A DNA stretch of 43,541 nt from Microcaldota archaeon (GTDB lineage: Archaea; Micrarchaeota; Micrarchaeia; Anstonellales; Bilamarchaeaceae): assembly GCA_030668565.1 (NCBI GenBank), contig DAOVFD010000001.1, positions 1-43,541 of the forward strand, given 5' to 3'. The position numbers and the translations under genes are program-made. Shown here one piece after another: positions 16,357 to 25,000 of the stretch; the first letter of the stretch is position 1; the number at the start of each line of letters is the position of its first letter. The notes beneath the pieces were generated by a model. That model was not told the DNA's origin and searched no databases. It saw only the letters and a list, made by a program, of their open reading frames with translations.

Positions 16357-18432
16357 CTAAAACAATTTCGAAATTCCGGGTATCTCTATATCTCCTCCTA
16401 TCATTCCTGAAAGCGTTTTTATGAACACAAGCGTTACAACTATATTGAAGAGCGGCAGCAAATAGGCAGGTATCATCATTTTTGAAACATTCTTTATCTC
16501 GGACATTCCAACAAGCCCTTCCTCATTTATCTTCATATAATCCCCCGGACTGCTCATCGGCACTTTATTCTTCGGTTTGCACAGGTCACCGCATTCCATA
16601 TTAATCGGGGGGTCATACTGATAAGATTCAGGGGTAAGAATACACTCTTCACATGCGCTTCTTGGCGGATAGAGCTTGTAATCAGCAGGACACTCATCCT
16701 TGGAACAACCTTCACTTGTTAATTCCTCTGGAAGGTGAGCTCCAAGAATTCTTTTTTCAGCAGGGCAAGCAGTGCAATTTGGGGGTTGTGGATCAAGCGC
16801 TTTAATATCATCAATATCGAGCTTGCAGGTATCCGGACATTTGTCACACGCACCAAGAAGCCCGCCGGTTTCACTATCAAAACAACCAGATGCAAAATTG
16901 CTTTCGTCACCGCCCTTTATCCTGCAATAGGAAGGACAGCCCACACAAAGATTATCACAAGAACCTGTTTCAGGCATAACCCAGACGCATGATTCCTCTG
17001 CATTAAGGCTTGCAGGACAATCACTTGCAAACTTATTGCATCGTTCGCTTCCCTCCACACGCTCATCAACAGAGGGCCTCCACTGGAATGGCGGGTCATC
17101 GTACGCTTCAGACTTCTTTGCAACCCTGCAGTCAAGCCTTGACTCAAGACATTTTCCAAAGCCGCTACAATCGGATTTCAATGGAGGGATTATCTTGCAT
17201 TCCTTAGGACACTCTTCGTATTCAGGTGCTTCTGTTCCGCCAGGAACATAACGTATGACCTTGCAACGTTTGTCGAGTTTTGCGCATGCTGTCTGGTTAG
17301 CAGGGTCAGCACATGCAGGAACCGAATTCGGGTATGGAAGTTCCCTACACGCACGTGGACAACCTACTCCATCACTTGGGTTTTCATCGTAATCGCATGA
17401 AAATACTTCTATCCCGCTTGCATTTATCGCGCTTTCCAGCGTTCCGTTCACCAGCTTCTTGGCTTTATTCTTTTCTGCTTCATCTGTCCCAAATACATCG
17501 TATACATCGTTCGGGTCTTCCAGCAGGACACCCTCCCCTCCAACAGTATAATACGCAAGCGGCGAGGCAATTATACATTCCGGCGGGCAAAGAAACTGGT
17601 CACCGACTATGGCATTATCCCCTTCAATCATCATATCAAGAGTTGCCCAGTCAAAAAAATACATTGCAGGGAAGAAGAACATTACGCCTGCAGCTATCGC
17701 TATCAGTAAACCTCCGGTTTTTCTTGTTATGAAGAATGACCGGCCCACTATTCCCAGTGCAAGAATAACAGGACCCACCTTAAAAGCAAATTGCTCTATG
17801 AAGAATTTTTGCGAATAGAGGGAAGAAAGTACTCCTGTATAATATCCAAATACTATGCTGTAGCGGTCGACATCAAGCACTTTATATGCTGCAAGCGGAA
17901 AGGTCAAACTTATCTGACCGACCTTTATGGATGTCCCGTAAATTCCTACACTACGCCCAGCCCACGCGCTTGCCTTCATGTTATTTTTTACAGTATCTTT
18001 AATACTTATCTCGGCAGCCGAAATATAATCATCCAGATATGCTATTGATACGGTCTTAAGACAATTATCACCTATATCACAATGAAGGCCTCCAGGCGCG
18101 GCGTCGTTGATGATGAGCATGCTGAGTGTATCAATGAACCCTATAGCCACAAAAAGAAAGACTATGAGAACAGCATTTGAGAATACCTGCCTCAACTCGG
18201 TTCCTGCCCATGCCTGCAGCTCGGGCATTTCAAGACCCTTGCCTATTGCGTATGCAATTGCAACCAGTATCGTTGATATCATCAGTGCAGCTACTGCAAG
18301 CAACTGCCAGCTCTGCACAAGTTCGAGTGAAACCTTGCCAGTCTGTTCTTCGATAAGTTCTGTTGTATTCTGCGAGAATGAAAGTGCTGCAAGAGCAATG
18401 AAAACAAAGATTAACAATGGAATCTTTTTCAT
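16357..18432 (-). CDS. Polytopic membrane protein with large Cys-rich ectodomain, paralogue 3
   Basis: A 691-residue member of the array. A signal peptide ending near Ser20 is followed by motif A LQAWAGTELRQVF (72-84), a Cys-containing loop, and motif B LALGIVGRSFFITRKTGGLL (224-243). Unlike the others it then carries an insert of about 340 residues (about 283-625) before the last membrane segments. The insert contains repeated CPxxC units (CPPEC, CPRAC, CPKEC, CPSYC, CPDTC), mostly followed by Arg/Lys, plus many other cysteines, so it is probably a string of small disulfide-bonded modules outside the cell. The C terminus returns to the family motif (LSGMIGGDIEIPGISKLF). The insert may be the receptor or adhesion part of the complex; this is inference. 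Confidence 0.85.
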   Translation of the reverse strand: MKKIPLLIFVFIALAALSFSQNTTELIEEQTGKVSLELVQSWQLLAVAALMISTILVAIAYAIGKGLEMPELQAWAGTELRQVFSNAVLIVFLFVAIGFIDTLSMLIINDAAPGGLHCDIGDNCLKTVSIAYLDDYISAAEISIKDTVKNNMKASAWAGRSVGIYGTSIKVGQISLTFPLAAYKVLDVDRYSIVFGYYTGVLSSLYSQKFFIEQFAFKVGPVILALGIVGRSFFITRKTGGLLIAIAAGVMFFFPAMYFFDWATLDMMIEGDNAIVGDQFLCPPECIIASPLAYYTVGGEGVLLEDPNDVYDVFGTDEAEKNKAKKLVNGTLESAINASGIEVFSCDYDENPSDGVGCPRACRELPYPNSVPACADPANQTACAKLDKRCKVIRYVPGGTEAPEYEECPKECKIIPPLKSDCSGFGKCLESRLDCRVAKKSEAYDDPPFQWRPSVDERVEGSERCNKFASDCPASLNAEESCVWVMPETGSCDNLCVGCPSYCRIKGGDESNFASGCFDSETGGLLGACDKCPDTCKLDIDDIKALDPQPPNCTACPAEKRILGAHLPEELTSEGCSKDECPADYKLYPPRSACEECILTPESYQYDPPINMECGDLCKPKNKVPMSSPGDYMKINEEGLVGMSEIKNVSKMMIPAYLLPLFNIVVTLVFIKTLSGMIGGDIEIPGISKLF

Positions 18433-18434
18433 AT

Positions 18435-19400
18435 CTATCCAATCACCCTTAATGCCTTATTTGCTCCGGCAAGGAATGTTATAAGCAATGCTATCGTCAG
18501 GTTTGGGAGGAAGAATGCCTGGGGCATAAGCCTTGCCACATTCCAGAAACTACCCTGGTTTTCCCAGCCACCAAACCACCTGTCTGTTATTATTCCCCTG
18601 TAGTGATAACATTCATCATCGCCGATTACATCATACATCGCGAGATTGAACGTGTACATAAAAGGCACTATGATGTAAAGTCCGACAGAGAGAGCGATTA
18701 GCATATTTCCCATTCCCCTTGTAGGAATAAAAATCCTTAATATGAAAGCTGTGGGTAGTAGCCAGTATATCACATTATCGCTTATGAATCCCAAGAATAA
18801 CTCTTGTATATTCAGGCTCAGGAGTGCAGGAAAGACAAATGTGTTCAGGGTTGTGTCGTACTGATTTGCTACGACACGTCTCCATGCTCCACCTGCTGAT
18901 GTAAAGGAGTTGAGCAGTGGTATTGAAATCGTAGCCGACCATGTGGAATGCATGAGCTTGTCGATATAGTTATCCATATAATTTTCCGACATCCTCTGCG
19001 CATCACTCTTTGCTATATTAAGATAGCAGAGTGAAACCCCAGTCATAGTAGCACTTTCGCTATAGCATCCTGAAGGGGTTTCAAGCTTTTCAAGCGTTGT
19101 TTTGTAGAACATATCGATTGCAGTGCATGAAAAAAGCAGAAGAGTACTAAAACCAATCAGAAGCGCAATTGAGAAACAGAGGTGCCATGCTTCGTCCTTT
19201 GCAAATACTATAAATCTTGTATTTCCGGTGGATGAACCAATTACATACGCTATTGCAATAATAAGGGTGGTTAATATCAAGACAGCCCATATTAGTATCC
19301 CCTGCTCGGAGAGAATTACATCAGTGGCGTTATCGATACAGTCAATAGAATGGGCAAGCGGAAGCAACAGCAACAACGCAATCAAAAATGAAAATCTCAT
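18435..19400 (-). CDS. Polytopic membrane protein, paralogue 2 of the array
   Basis: The start is placed at the ATG at 19400 because GAGGTTGAT directly precedes it and it overlaps the upstream stop by 4 bp (ATGA); a longer open frame to 19430 has no support. The 321 residues begin with a signal peptide (LIALLLLLPLAHS). Motif A is FIVFAKDEAWHL (63-74). The outer loop carries four or so cysteines. Motif B is LPTAFILRIFIPTRGMGNML (215-234). The protein stops at AGANKALRVIG, so the terminal GG-acidic motif of the other five members is missing. This is a natural stop only 2 bp before the next gene, so the family motif appears truncated here. Confidence 0.85.
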   Translation of the reverse strand: MRFSFLIALLLLLPLAHSIDCIDNATDVILSEQGILIWAVLILTTLIIAIAYVIGSSTGNTRFIVFAKDEAWHLCFSIALLIGFSTLLLFSCTAIDMFYKTTLEKLETPSGCYSESATMTGVSLCYLNIAKSDAQRMSENYMDNYIDKLMHSTWSATISIPLLNSFTSAGGAWRRVVANQYDTTLNTFVFPALLSLNIQELFLGFISDNVIYWLLPTAFILRIFIPTRGMGNMLIALSVGLYIIVPFMYTFNLAMYDVIGDDECYHYRGIITDRWFGGWENQGSFWNVARLMPQAFFLPNLTIALLITFLAGANKALRVIG

Positions 19401-20638
19401 ATCAACCTCTCCACACCCGCCATATACCATTCCCCGCCAAGGGCTGTTGAAATGGATTTCGCCCCGGATATGGTTATAATCGCTATCACTACAAAGTCGA
19501 TATAGCCGACAAGTATAACATTGTTGACATTTTGCAGGAACGGCATGAGGATATCAAAAACCCTCTCCGGCCATAACCCATATCCGAAACCGCCCGTAGC
19601 ACCAATGTTCATTTCAGCCCATTGGAGCCATGTGAGAGTAAGCACTGTCTGGACTATTTTTATAACCTGCATTATTACTGGATAAATCACTTCTGATGTG
19701 AGCTCGAAGCACGCTGGAAAAGCAGCAGCACCATAACCAGTAAGCAAAAGCCAGCCACAGCAAACAAAACCAAATCCATACTCGGTTATAGCGAGGAGAA
19801 ATCGGTTTGGTAAAAACGAACAAAACATAGAACCAAAATCCATTGACCACGAATGCGGATCAAGCCGAAACATATCCGAATCCGATATCGTAACATTAGG
19901 ATAATCAATAAGCTGCTTATTGACCTCACCAACTATTATAACGGAAAACGGAAGAAGAACTATCGCAGCAAGGGAAACGGCAATAAGTGTGTTCCCGATA
20001 CGCCGCGTAAATGGAATAAGGCGTATTGCAAATGCAAGTGGAAGAATAATAGTCGGGACAGTAGCATGAAAAAATTTAATCAAAAGGCTAAGACCTTCAT
20101 AAAGAAATATTACATTTGTCAATCCCTGGGTCGCACTCCCAAGTGCCATGAGAAAGATTGACGCACCAGAAAGGGGTGAAGCAGAGTAGGTTATGTAGAA
20201 ATACCAAGCGGGAATTCCAACGTACGGAGAATACGTTGCACCCACCCTTATCTTTGTTGCAACACGAATTATGTTTTCATAGGCAGTATCGTAACCGCTT
20301 GTTTTACTCTCAAGCATATTGTCTATTACACCTATCGACGCATCGATATAGGTCGCTTCCTCTTCCCCCATCAGTACTGCGCTCATCTGCTCTGCTGATA
20401 TGAAAAGCGAAAAAATTATTATTACAAGAAGAACCCCTGCCACGAATTCCCTAAATTCGCTTTTTGTCCATGCCATTAATTGGGGACTCGAAAGCGCATT
20501 GGAGAACATGAACATTATTGCGAGGAATATTACTACTATTATGGCAACCATCGGCACGGCGAACATTAGATTTATTGGCGCTGCAAACGCAATGCCAAAA
20601 AGAAGCAGAAAAATGAAGGTAACGTGCATTAAGCGCAT
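19397..20638 (-). CDS. Polytopic membrane protein, paralogue 1, first gene of the operon
   Basis: A 413-residue product with an N-terminal signal (TFIFLLLFGIAFAA). Motif A is LMAWTKSEFREF (54-65), motif B is LPLAFAIRLIPFTRRIGNTL (199-218), and the C terminus is SISTALGGEWYMAGVERLI. The loop between motif B and the final helices is longer than in the other members and contains a CC pair (293-294). It is the first gene of the array. The start ATG at 20638 lies 25.5 nt from the centre of TTTATAAA (20660-20667), so the operon transcript is probably leaderless. A perfect palindrome CCTAATTAGG lies between the box and the start codon. Confidence 0.85.
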   Translation of the reverse strand: MRLMHVTFIFLLLFGIAFAAPINLMFAVPMVAIIVVIFLAIMFMFSNALSSPQLMAWTKSEFREFVAGVLLVIIIFSLFISAEQMSAVLMGEEEATYIDASIGVIDNMLESKTSGYDTAYENIIRVATKIRVGATYSPYVGIPAWYFYITYSASPLSGASIFLMALGSATQGLTNVIFLYEGLSLLIKFFHATVPTIILPLAFAIRLIPFTRRIGNTLIAVSLAAIVLLPFSVIIVGEVNKQLIDYPNVTISDSDMFRLDPHSWSMDFGSMFCSFLPNRFLLAITEYGFGFVCCGWLLLTGYGAAAFPACFELTSEVIYPVIMQVIKIVQTVLTLTWLQWAEMNIGATGGFGYGLWPERVFDILMPFLQNVNNVILVGYIDFVVIAIITISGAKSISTALGGEWYMAGVERLI

Positions 20639-20640
20639 AG

Positions 20641-20650
20641 CCTAATTAGG
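20641..20650. promoter_or_regulatory. Palindrome CCTAATTAGG at the operon start site
   Basis: A perfect 10-bp palindrome occupies the two to twelve bases immediately upstream of the first start codon of the 11-gene operon, between its TATA box and the predicted transcription start. This is where an archaeal repressor would block RNA polymerase. The site is short, so its operator role is unproven. Confidence 0.35.
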
Positions 20651-20659
20651 AGTAATACC

Positions 20660-20667
20660 TTTATAAA
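20660..20667 (-). promoter_or_regulatory. TATA box of the 11-gene membrane-complex operon
   Basis: TTTATAAA, centred 25.5 nt upstream of the ATG at 20638. No other comparable promoter is seen between genes of the run down to 6024, and all gaps are 11 bp or less, which supports a single transcript. Confidence 0.6.
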
Positions 20668-20686
20668 TTTACCAAAAATCAGAGAA

Positions 20687-21493
20687 TCACTTGAAAGTAA
20701 AGGTTAAACCCCCCATTACGGTGGTTTCCTCAATAGCAGTTATATTATAGTTATAAACCGAAAGATTGGCTGAAAGGTTTTGGGTTATATCTACTTCCAG
20801 ATCTCCATGCAATCCAAATGCAACCTCTTCTTTATAGACAATGAGCTGTGGACCTGCTTCAACACTGAAAATTTCACCTTCTGCAGCAACATTAAGAGAA
20901 AATTCACCATAGCCTGCCCCTTCAGTATCAAGGCCCCCTCCTGCAGCCGGTCCGATAGACACTATTTCGCTGACACCAAAATATACTGACACGTCACCGG
21001 CAACTGCTGTTCCTGTAAGCGGGTCGCGGTAAATTTCTACATAAACCGTTTCGTCTATTGCCAATACAGCACTTCCTGCAAAATCTGTCTTTTCAGGAGT
21101 TATTACCAAAGTCGCTTCCAATTCAGCACTCACTCTTTCCCCTTCTATCGTTTCGCTGACAGATATGGTAGCTGCAGGCGCTTTTTCGGCTACTCCTCCT
21201 GCGCCTTTGATTTGTGTTGCTGCTTCTATTTCCGGCTTTTCCTCTATCTCTTCTACTTCGGGTTTTTCTTCCGGAGCCTTAAGTGTTTTCTCGATTTCTT
21301 CTGCCAGTTCAGGGTCCTTTTCTTTTACAGCATCTACAAGAGCTTGGGAAAATGGAATCTCATTGCTCATTCTTTCTGCCACGTTATCAGTCAGCTCGGA
21401 TAAGTCAGTAAATCTTTCCTCGATTATTACTTTTACTTCCTGGGGAAGTGCCTGTATTTCTGCCGCAGCTTTTTCCTTGTGCGTTTCTGGCAT
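20687..21493 (-). CDS. Beta-strand-rich protein of unknown function
   Basis: I place the start at the Met at 21493, because a TATA-like TTTTAAA (21517-21523) lies 27 nt upstream; a longer frame begins at 21526 but would contain that box. About 268 residues. Residues 1-90 are acidic and helical (MPETHKEKAAAEIQALPQEV, then Glu/Pro-rich EEKPEVEEIEEKPE), with no signal peptide. The C-terminal 165 residues consist of alternating polar/hydrophobic strands with glycine turns, ending in MGGLTFTFK. That pattern resembles a beta barrel or beta sandwich, but no family is recognised and a classical outer membrane is not expected in archaea. It is divergent from the TPR-like gene and lies just upstream of the membrane-complex operon in the same direction, 48 bp away. 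Confidence 0.7.
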   Translation of the reverse strand: MPETHKEKAAAEIQALPQEVKVIIEERFTDLSELTDNVAERMSNEIPFSQALVDAVKEKDPELAEEIEKTLKAPEEKPEVEEIEEKPEIEAATQIKGAGGVAEKAPAATISVSETIEGERVSAELEATLVITPEKTDFAGSAVLAIDETVYVEIYRDPLTGTAVAGDVSVYFGVSEIVSIGPAAGGGLDTEGAGYGEFSLNVAAEGEIFSVEAGPQLIVYKEEVAFGLHGDLEVDITQNLSANLSVYNYNITAIEETTVMGGLTFTFK

Positions 21494-21516
21494 GCATAAA
21501 GTTAGTAAGGAAGAAG

Positions 21517-21523
21517 TTTTAAA
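21517..21523. promoter_or_regulatory. Probable shared TATA box of a divergent gene pair
   Basis: TTTTAAA (TTTAAA centre at 20.5 within 21518-21523) lies 27.5 nt from the Met codon at 21493 on the minus strand and 24.5 nt from the GTG at 21545 on the plus strand. This repeats the arrangement seen between prs and elp3. Confidence 0.45.
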
Positions 21524-21544
21524 CATTAAGAGGAAAATCGAGGT

Positions 21545-22012
21545 GTGGAGCTCACAAAAAAAGAGTCTTATGCCATCCAGATAGGCTATTATCTCAAAAA
21601 CGGAGAGTACCCAAAAGCATGTGAACTGGCGGAAGATATGTTAAAAAGATTCCCTAAAGAGCCGCTTTCCCATTTTATGGCTGCAAGATCGTACTATTTT
21701 TCGAGCAGGTATCAGGAAGCAAGAACAGAGGGAAGGAAAGCATACGGTCTATCTAATACCAGGCAGGACATGATGATGAGTGCTATCGTCACTGCAAGTT
21801 CCCTCTTCATGCTGAAAAAATATGATGAAGGCCACAAGATGCTGCTGCCGTTTGAAAAAGAGAATAATGAAGACGTGAAAAAGCTTCTTGTTATATTCTA
21901 TATGGTGAAGGGCAGGGGAAAGAAAGCCGGAGAGTATTATAAGGAATTATACGACCTCAATATGGCAGTGGCCAAAAAATTCATAAAACAGCTGGCAGAG
22001 GGGCAAACATAA
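21545..22012 (+). CDS. Small TPR-like helical repeat protein
   Basis: The 155 residues have no signal or membrane segment. They form helix pairs typical of tetratricopeptide repeats. YLKNGEYPKACELAEDMLKR with the following PLSHFMAARSYYFSSRYQEA gives two recognisable TPR-like units, and LFMLKKYDEGHKMLLPFEKE is a third. TPR proteins act as protein-binding scaffolds. The start is GTG at 21545, because an in-frame stop at 21527 excludes earlier codons; AGGT overlaps the start. It is divergent from the beta-rich gene and 31 bp upstream of the 1053-residue membrane protein, which has its own TATA box. Confidence 0.75.
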   Translation: MELTKKESYAIQIGYYLKNGEYPKACELAEDMLKRFPKEPLSHFMAARSYYFSSRYQEARTEGRKAYGLSNTRQDMMMSAIVTASSLFMLKKYDEGHKMLLPFEKENNEDVKKLLVIFYMVKGRGKKAGEYYKELYDLNMAVAKKFIKQLAEGQT

Positions 22013-22014
22013 TC

Positions 22015-22022
22015 TTTAAAAT
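22015..22022 (+). promoter_or_regulatory. TATA box for the 1053-residue protein gene
   Basis: TTTAAAAT begins three bases after the TPR gene stop. The TTTAAA centre is 26.5 nt from the ATG at 22044, and no binding site precedes that ATG, which implies a leaderless transcript. Confidence 0.6.
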
Positions 22023-22043
22023 TCTCAGCGTCCTAAAGCCCTC

Positions 22044-25000
22044 ATGAACAAAAAGATAATAATTATGAGTATGCTGCTACTTTTGGCATTTTCTGTTGCT
22101 TTTGCCGCATATGAAGGGGAAGAATGCATAATATGCGATTTGATGATAGACGAGCCACAATCGAATATGTTGCTCACGGAGGATAAAACAGCCGAAACAT
22201 ATGGGATTAAACTTTATTATGAAAATTATAGTAATACCCCTTCGAGAACATCTATAGAAAACAGTATGTTGTTTGTGTATGTTGTTCCTGCCGAGGGTGA
22301 GAAGGAACTCCTCAGGATATATACAAATGAGGACGGCGAGGCGCTCTTTGATTTTTCTGAATATGCTGCAATAGCGCAGGAGGAACAGATTACATATTTA
22401 TTTACTATAATATACTGTCCCTTCTGCCATCCTAGCGACCCGGGGTATCCTTGTGGTTTTGACGAATGTGTGGAATATACGGGAATAGAGGTTCCACCAG
22501 GGATAACAGGACCTGACCCAATAAGCCTTATTCCGCTTGCAGAGGGGGTAACCGAGCCGACTACCGAAGAACTGAACACGCGCCATTTCCTTCCATCATC
22601 AGTAAGCACGACGCATGTTCCTCCGCCCCAGCCCGAATCACGGGTGCCTGCATTCTGTCTTCCTCTCATACTGATATTCGCACTGCTTGGCGGTGCATTA
22701 TATTATACAGGAAGGAATCCTTTTGCTGCATTTTCCCTGGGTACGCCCCGCGCTGGTATTGGCGGAAGACACATAAAATACACGCCAGGTGGTCGCGGTC
22801 TGAGCCTAAGCGGAAGTTATATTGCACAGCAAATGGCCGGTGCTGTTAGAGAAGGAAAAGCCATGAAAGCATATAGAAAAGCAAAGAAAGCGGGGGATAA
22901 AGAAGGAATGAAAGAAGCTGCTAAGGGTTTAGTTAAACCTGCATCATGGAAGAACACCCTAAGTTTTGGGCTACATGGGGCGATTTTTGGTGAAAAAGGA
23001 GGAAAAGCAGTAGCAGGCGCAAAAGGAGGAGTAACTGAATCAAGAGGCGGTATTGTCGGTTTGATAAGAAGGGGGAAGAAGATGAGAGGGGAGAGGAGAA
23101 TAAAGACAAAAACCGCCAAATCTTTTACAACCCCTTCTGGAAGAAAGGCATTAGGCCTCGAAGGCGGAGCAAAGGGAAGGTTAAAAGGCTGGGCAAAGAC
23201 AACCGGAGAAGCAATGACTCACGTACTTGGCGGATTGCTTAGCAAGTCATTTCTGTCATGTTTTGGATTGCAAGGGGTTGCTGAGAGGATGCAGAAATAC
23301 GTTATAAACAAGAACGCAACTGCGACTGCAAGGGGCGATGCAGAAAGCGCGGTCGCAGCGGAGGACCAGCAAAGGATTGTCAATAAACTGAGCAAGCTGG
23401 TACAAGAGAAGAAGGCAACTGAAATTACAGTTAGCGGAAAAACATTTTACGAAATGAAAGAGAAAGGACACACAACAAGAATCGATAAAGAAGCATGGCA
23501 GAAAGGTGACCTAAAAGCGACAGAGACTTTTTCGCGGGGCGGAGTTGCAATTGAGAGAAGTTATTCCGGAGGGTACGCGCTTAACGAACAAACAGGCGAG
23601 ATGGAATTCACTACTCCAAAATTAGATACTGTGTCATACACAAAGGAAATCGACGGCAAGCCAATTACAGTAACTTATGGTATTGAAGCTCGCGATGTAC
23701 CCTCATTTGCAGGCGTTGAAGCAATGGTTCCTGCAGAAGACCATCTAAAGATTATAGGAGTAAGCGGGGCTGAAGAGATTAAACAAGGAACGGAAGCATT
23801 TCAGAAGGTGTCAGATTTTGCAGAGAAATATAATGGAAAGCCGATATCTGCGGATGTTGTTGCTAAAACCTTCGCTGGGATGGGCATCGAAAAGGGTGTT
23901 ACAATTAGTAGTATGACCAATGATTTGGGGGCCGCGCAACAAAAGCTTGATTACGCAGCAAATAATGTAGTTGAAACACAGAAAACCATCTCTCTACGTA
24001 CATATAACAAAACGAATCCGGAATTTAACGACGCTACTAAAAAGATTGAAACGAAATCAAACGATGTTATTGTTGATACTGGTAAGAAGGCATTAACGCT
24101 GATTGCAAATACACCGCCGGATGAAAGCACGGGAGGACATTTTGAGACCCAAGCAACCAGAGGGTGGTATAGGGAAGGCGGAGAAATTTTCTCGGAAAAA
24201 TACGAAAAACCGAGCGAGGCAAACGTACGCGGTACAGAAGCGATCTACAGCCTTGGAGTCACGGGACTGGCTACAATGACTAAAAAAGAAGCAATAAAAG
24301 CGGTTGAGACCCAATTAGATAAGAGTGGTGTAACAGGTGCAAGGAAAACAGAAGCAATTGCAACTGCGAAAGAAATATACAAAGATGCAAGAGGGAGTGC
24401 AGTAGCATGGAATAATGCTTCGACAGAAGCTGCTGTTACATATCATAAACTAAATGACATCACAGCAGATGCCTTAAAACCGCTCTATGAGAGGGGAATA
24501 AAAGAACCTGCAGTTAGTCCGGAAACGAAGTATGATATAACGCATACAACTGTAATCAGTGCAGTGAGCAGTCATTTAAGTGCACCCGAAGCAACACAAT
24601 ATAAAAGAGAAGAAATAGGTAAAGCAGTAATTGGTGCGGGGGGGACAACCTTTGCAAAAACACCTGAGCAAAAGTTCCTTGCTACATCGATAAGAGATGG
24701 ACTCTATAAAATGCCAAAGAAACCGGAAATGCCCGTATATGAAGGAGTAACCAAGCCTAAACCAGAACAAATGTTAGATGATTGGTACAAAAAATTAAAA
24801 ATCGAAGAACGCATAATTGTTGATGCTGACCTAGAACTCATGAAGAATAAAAAACGAGCTGAAGAACTGAAAAATAGGATGACCGTCTCTGACGCTGAGA
24901 TGAGAAAATGGAAAGATTGGGAAGCTAAGAAAAAAGATATTTTCTATGGAGATGGCCAGGCAACTGCAGCTGTAGCTTCGCTTACCGTTACCTCAGCAAT

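Noticed and set aside
13300..20638. Direct naming of the six paralogues as VirB6 or CedA
   Set aside because: Topology and operon context are suggestive, but no family signature can be confirmed by eye and no partner ATPase is in the window.
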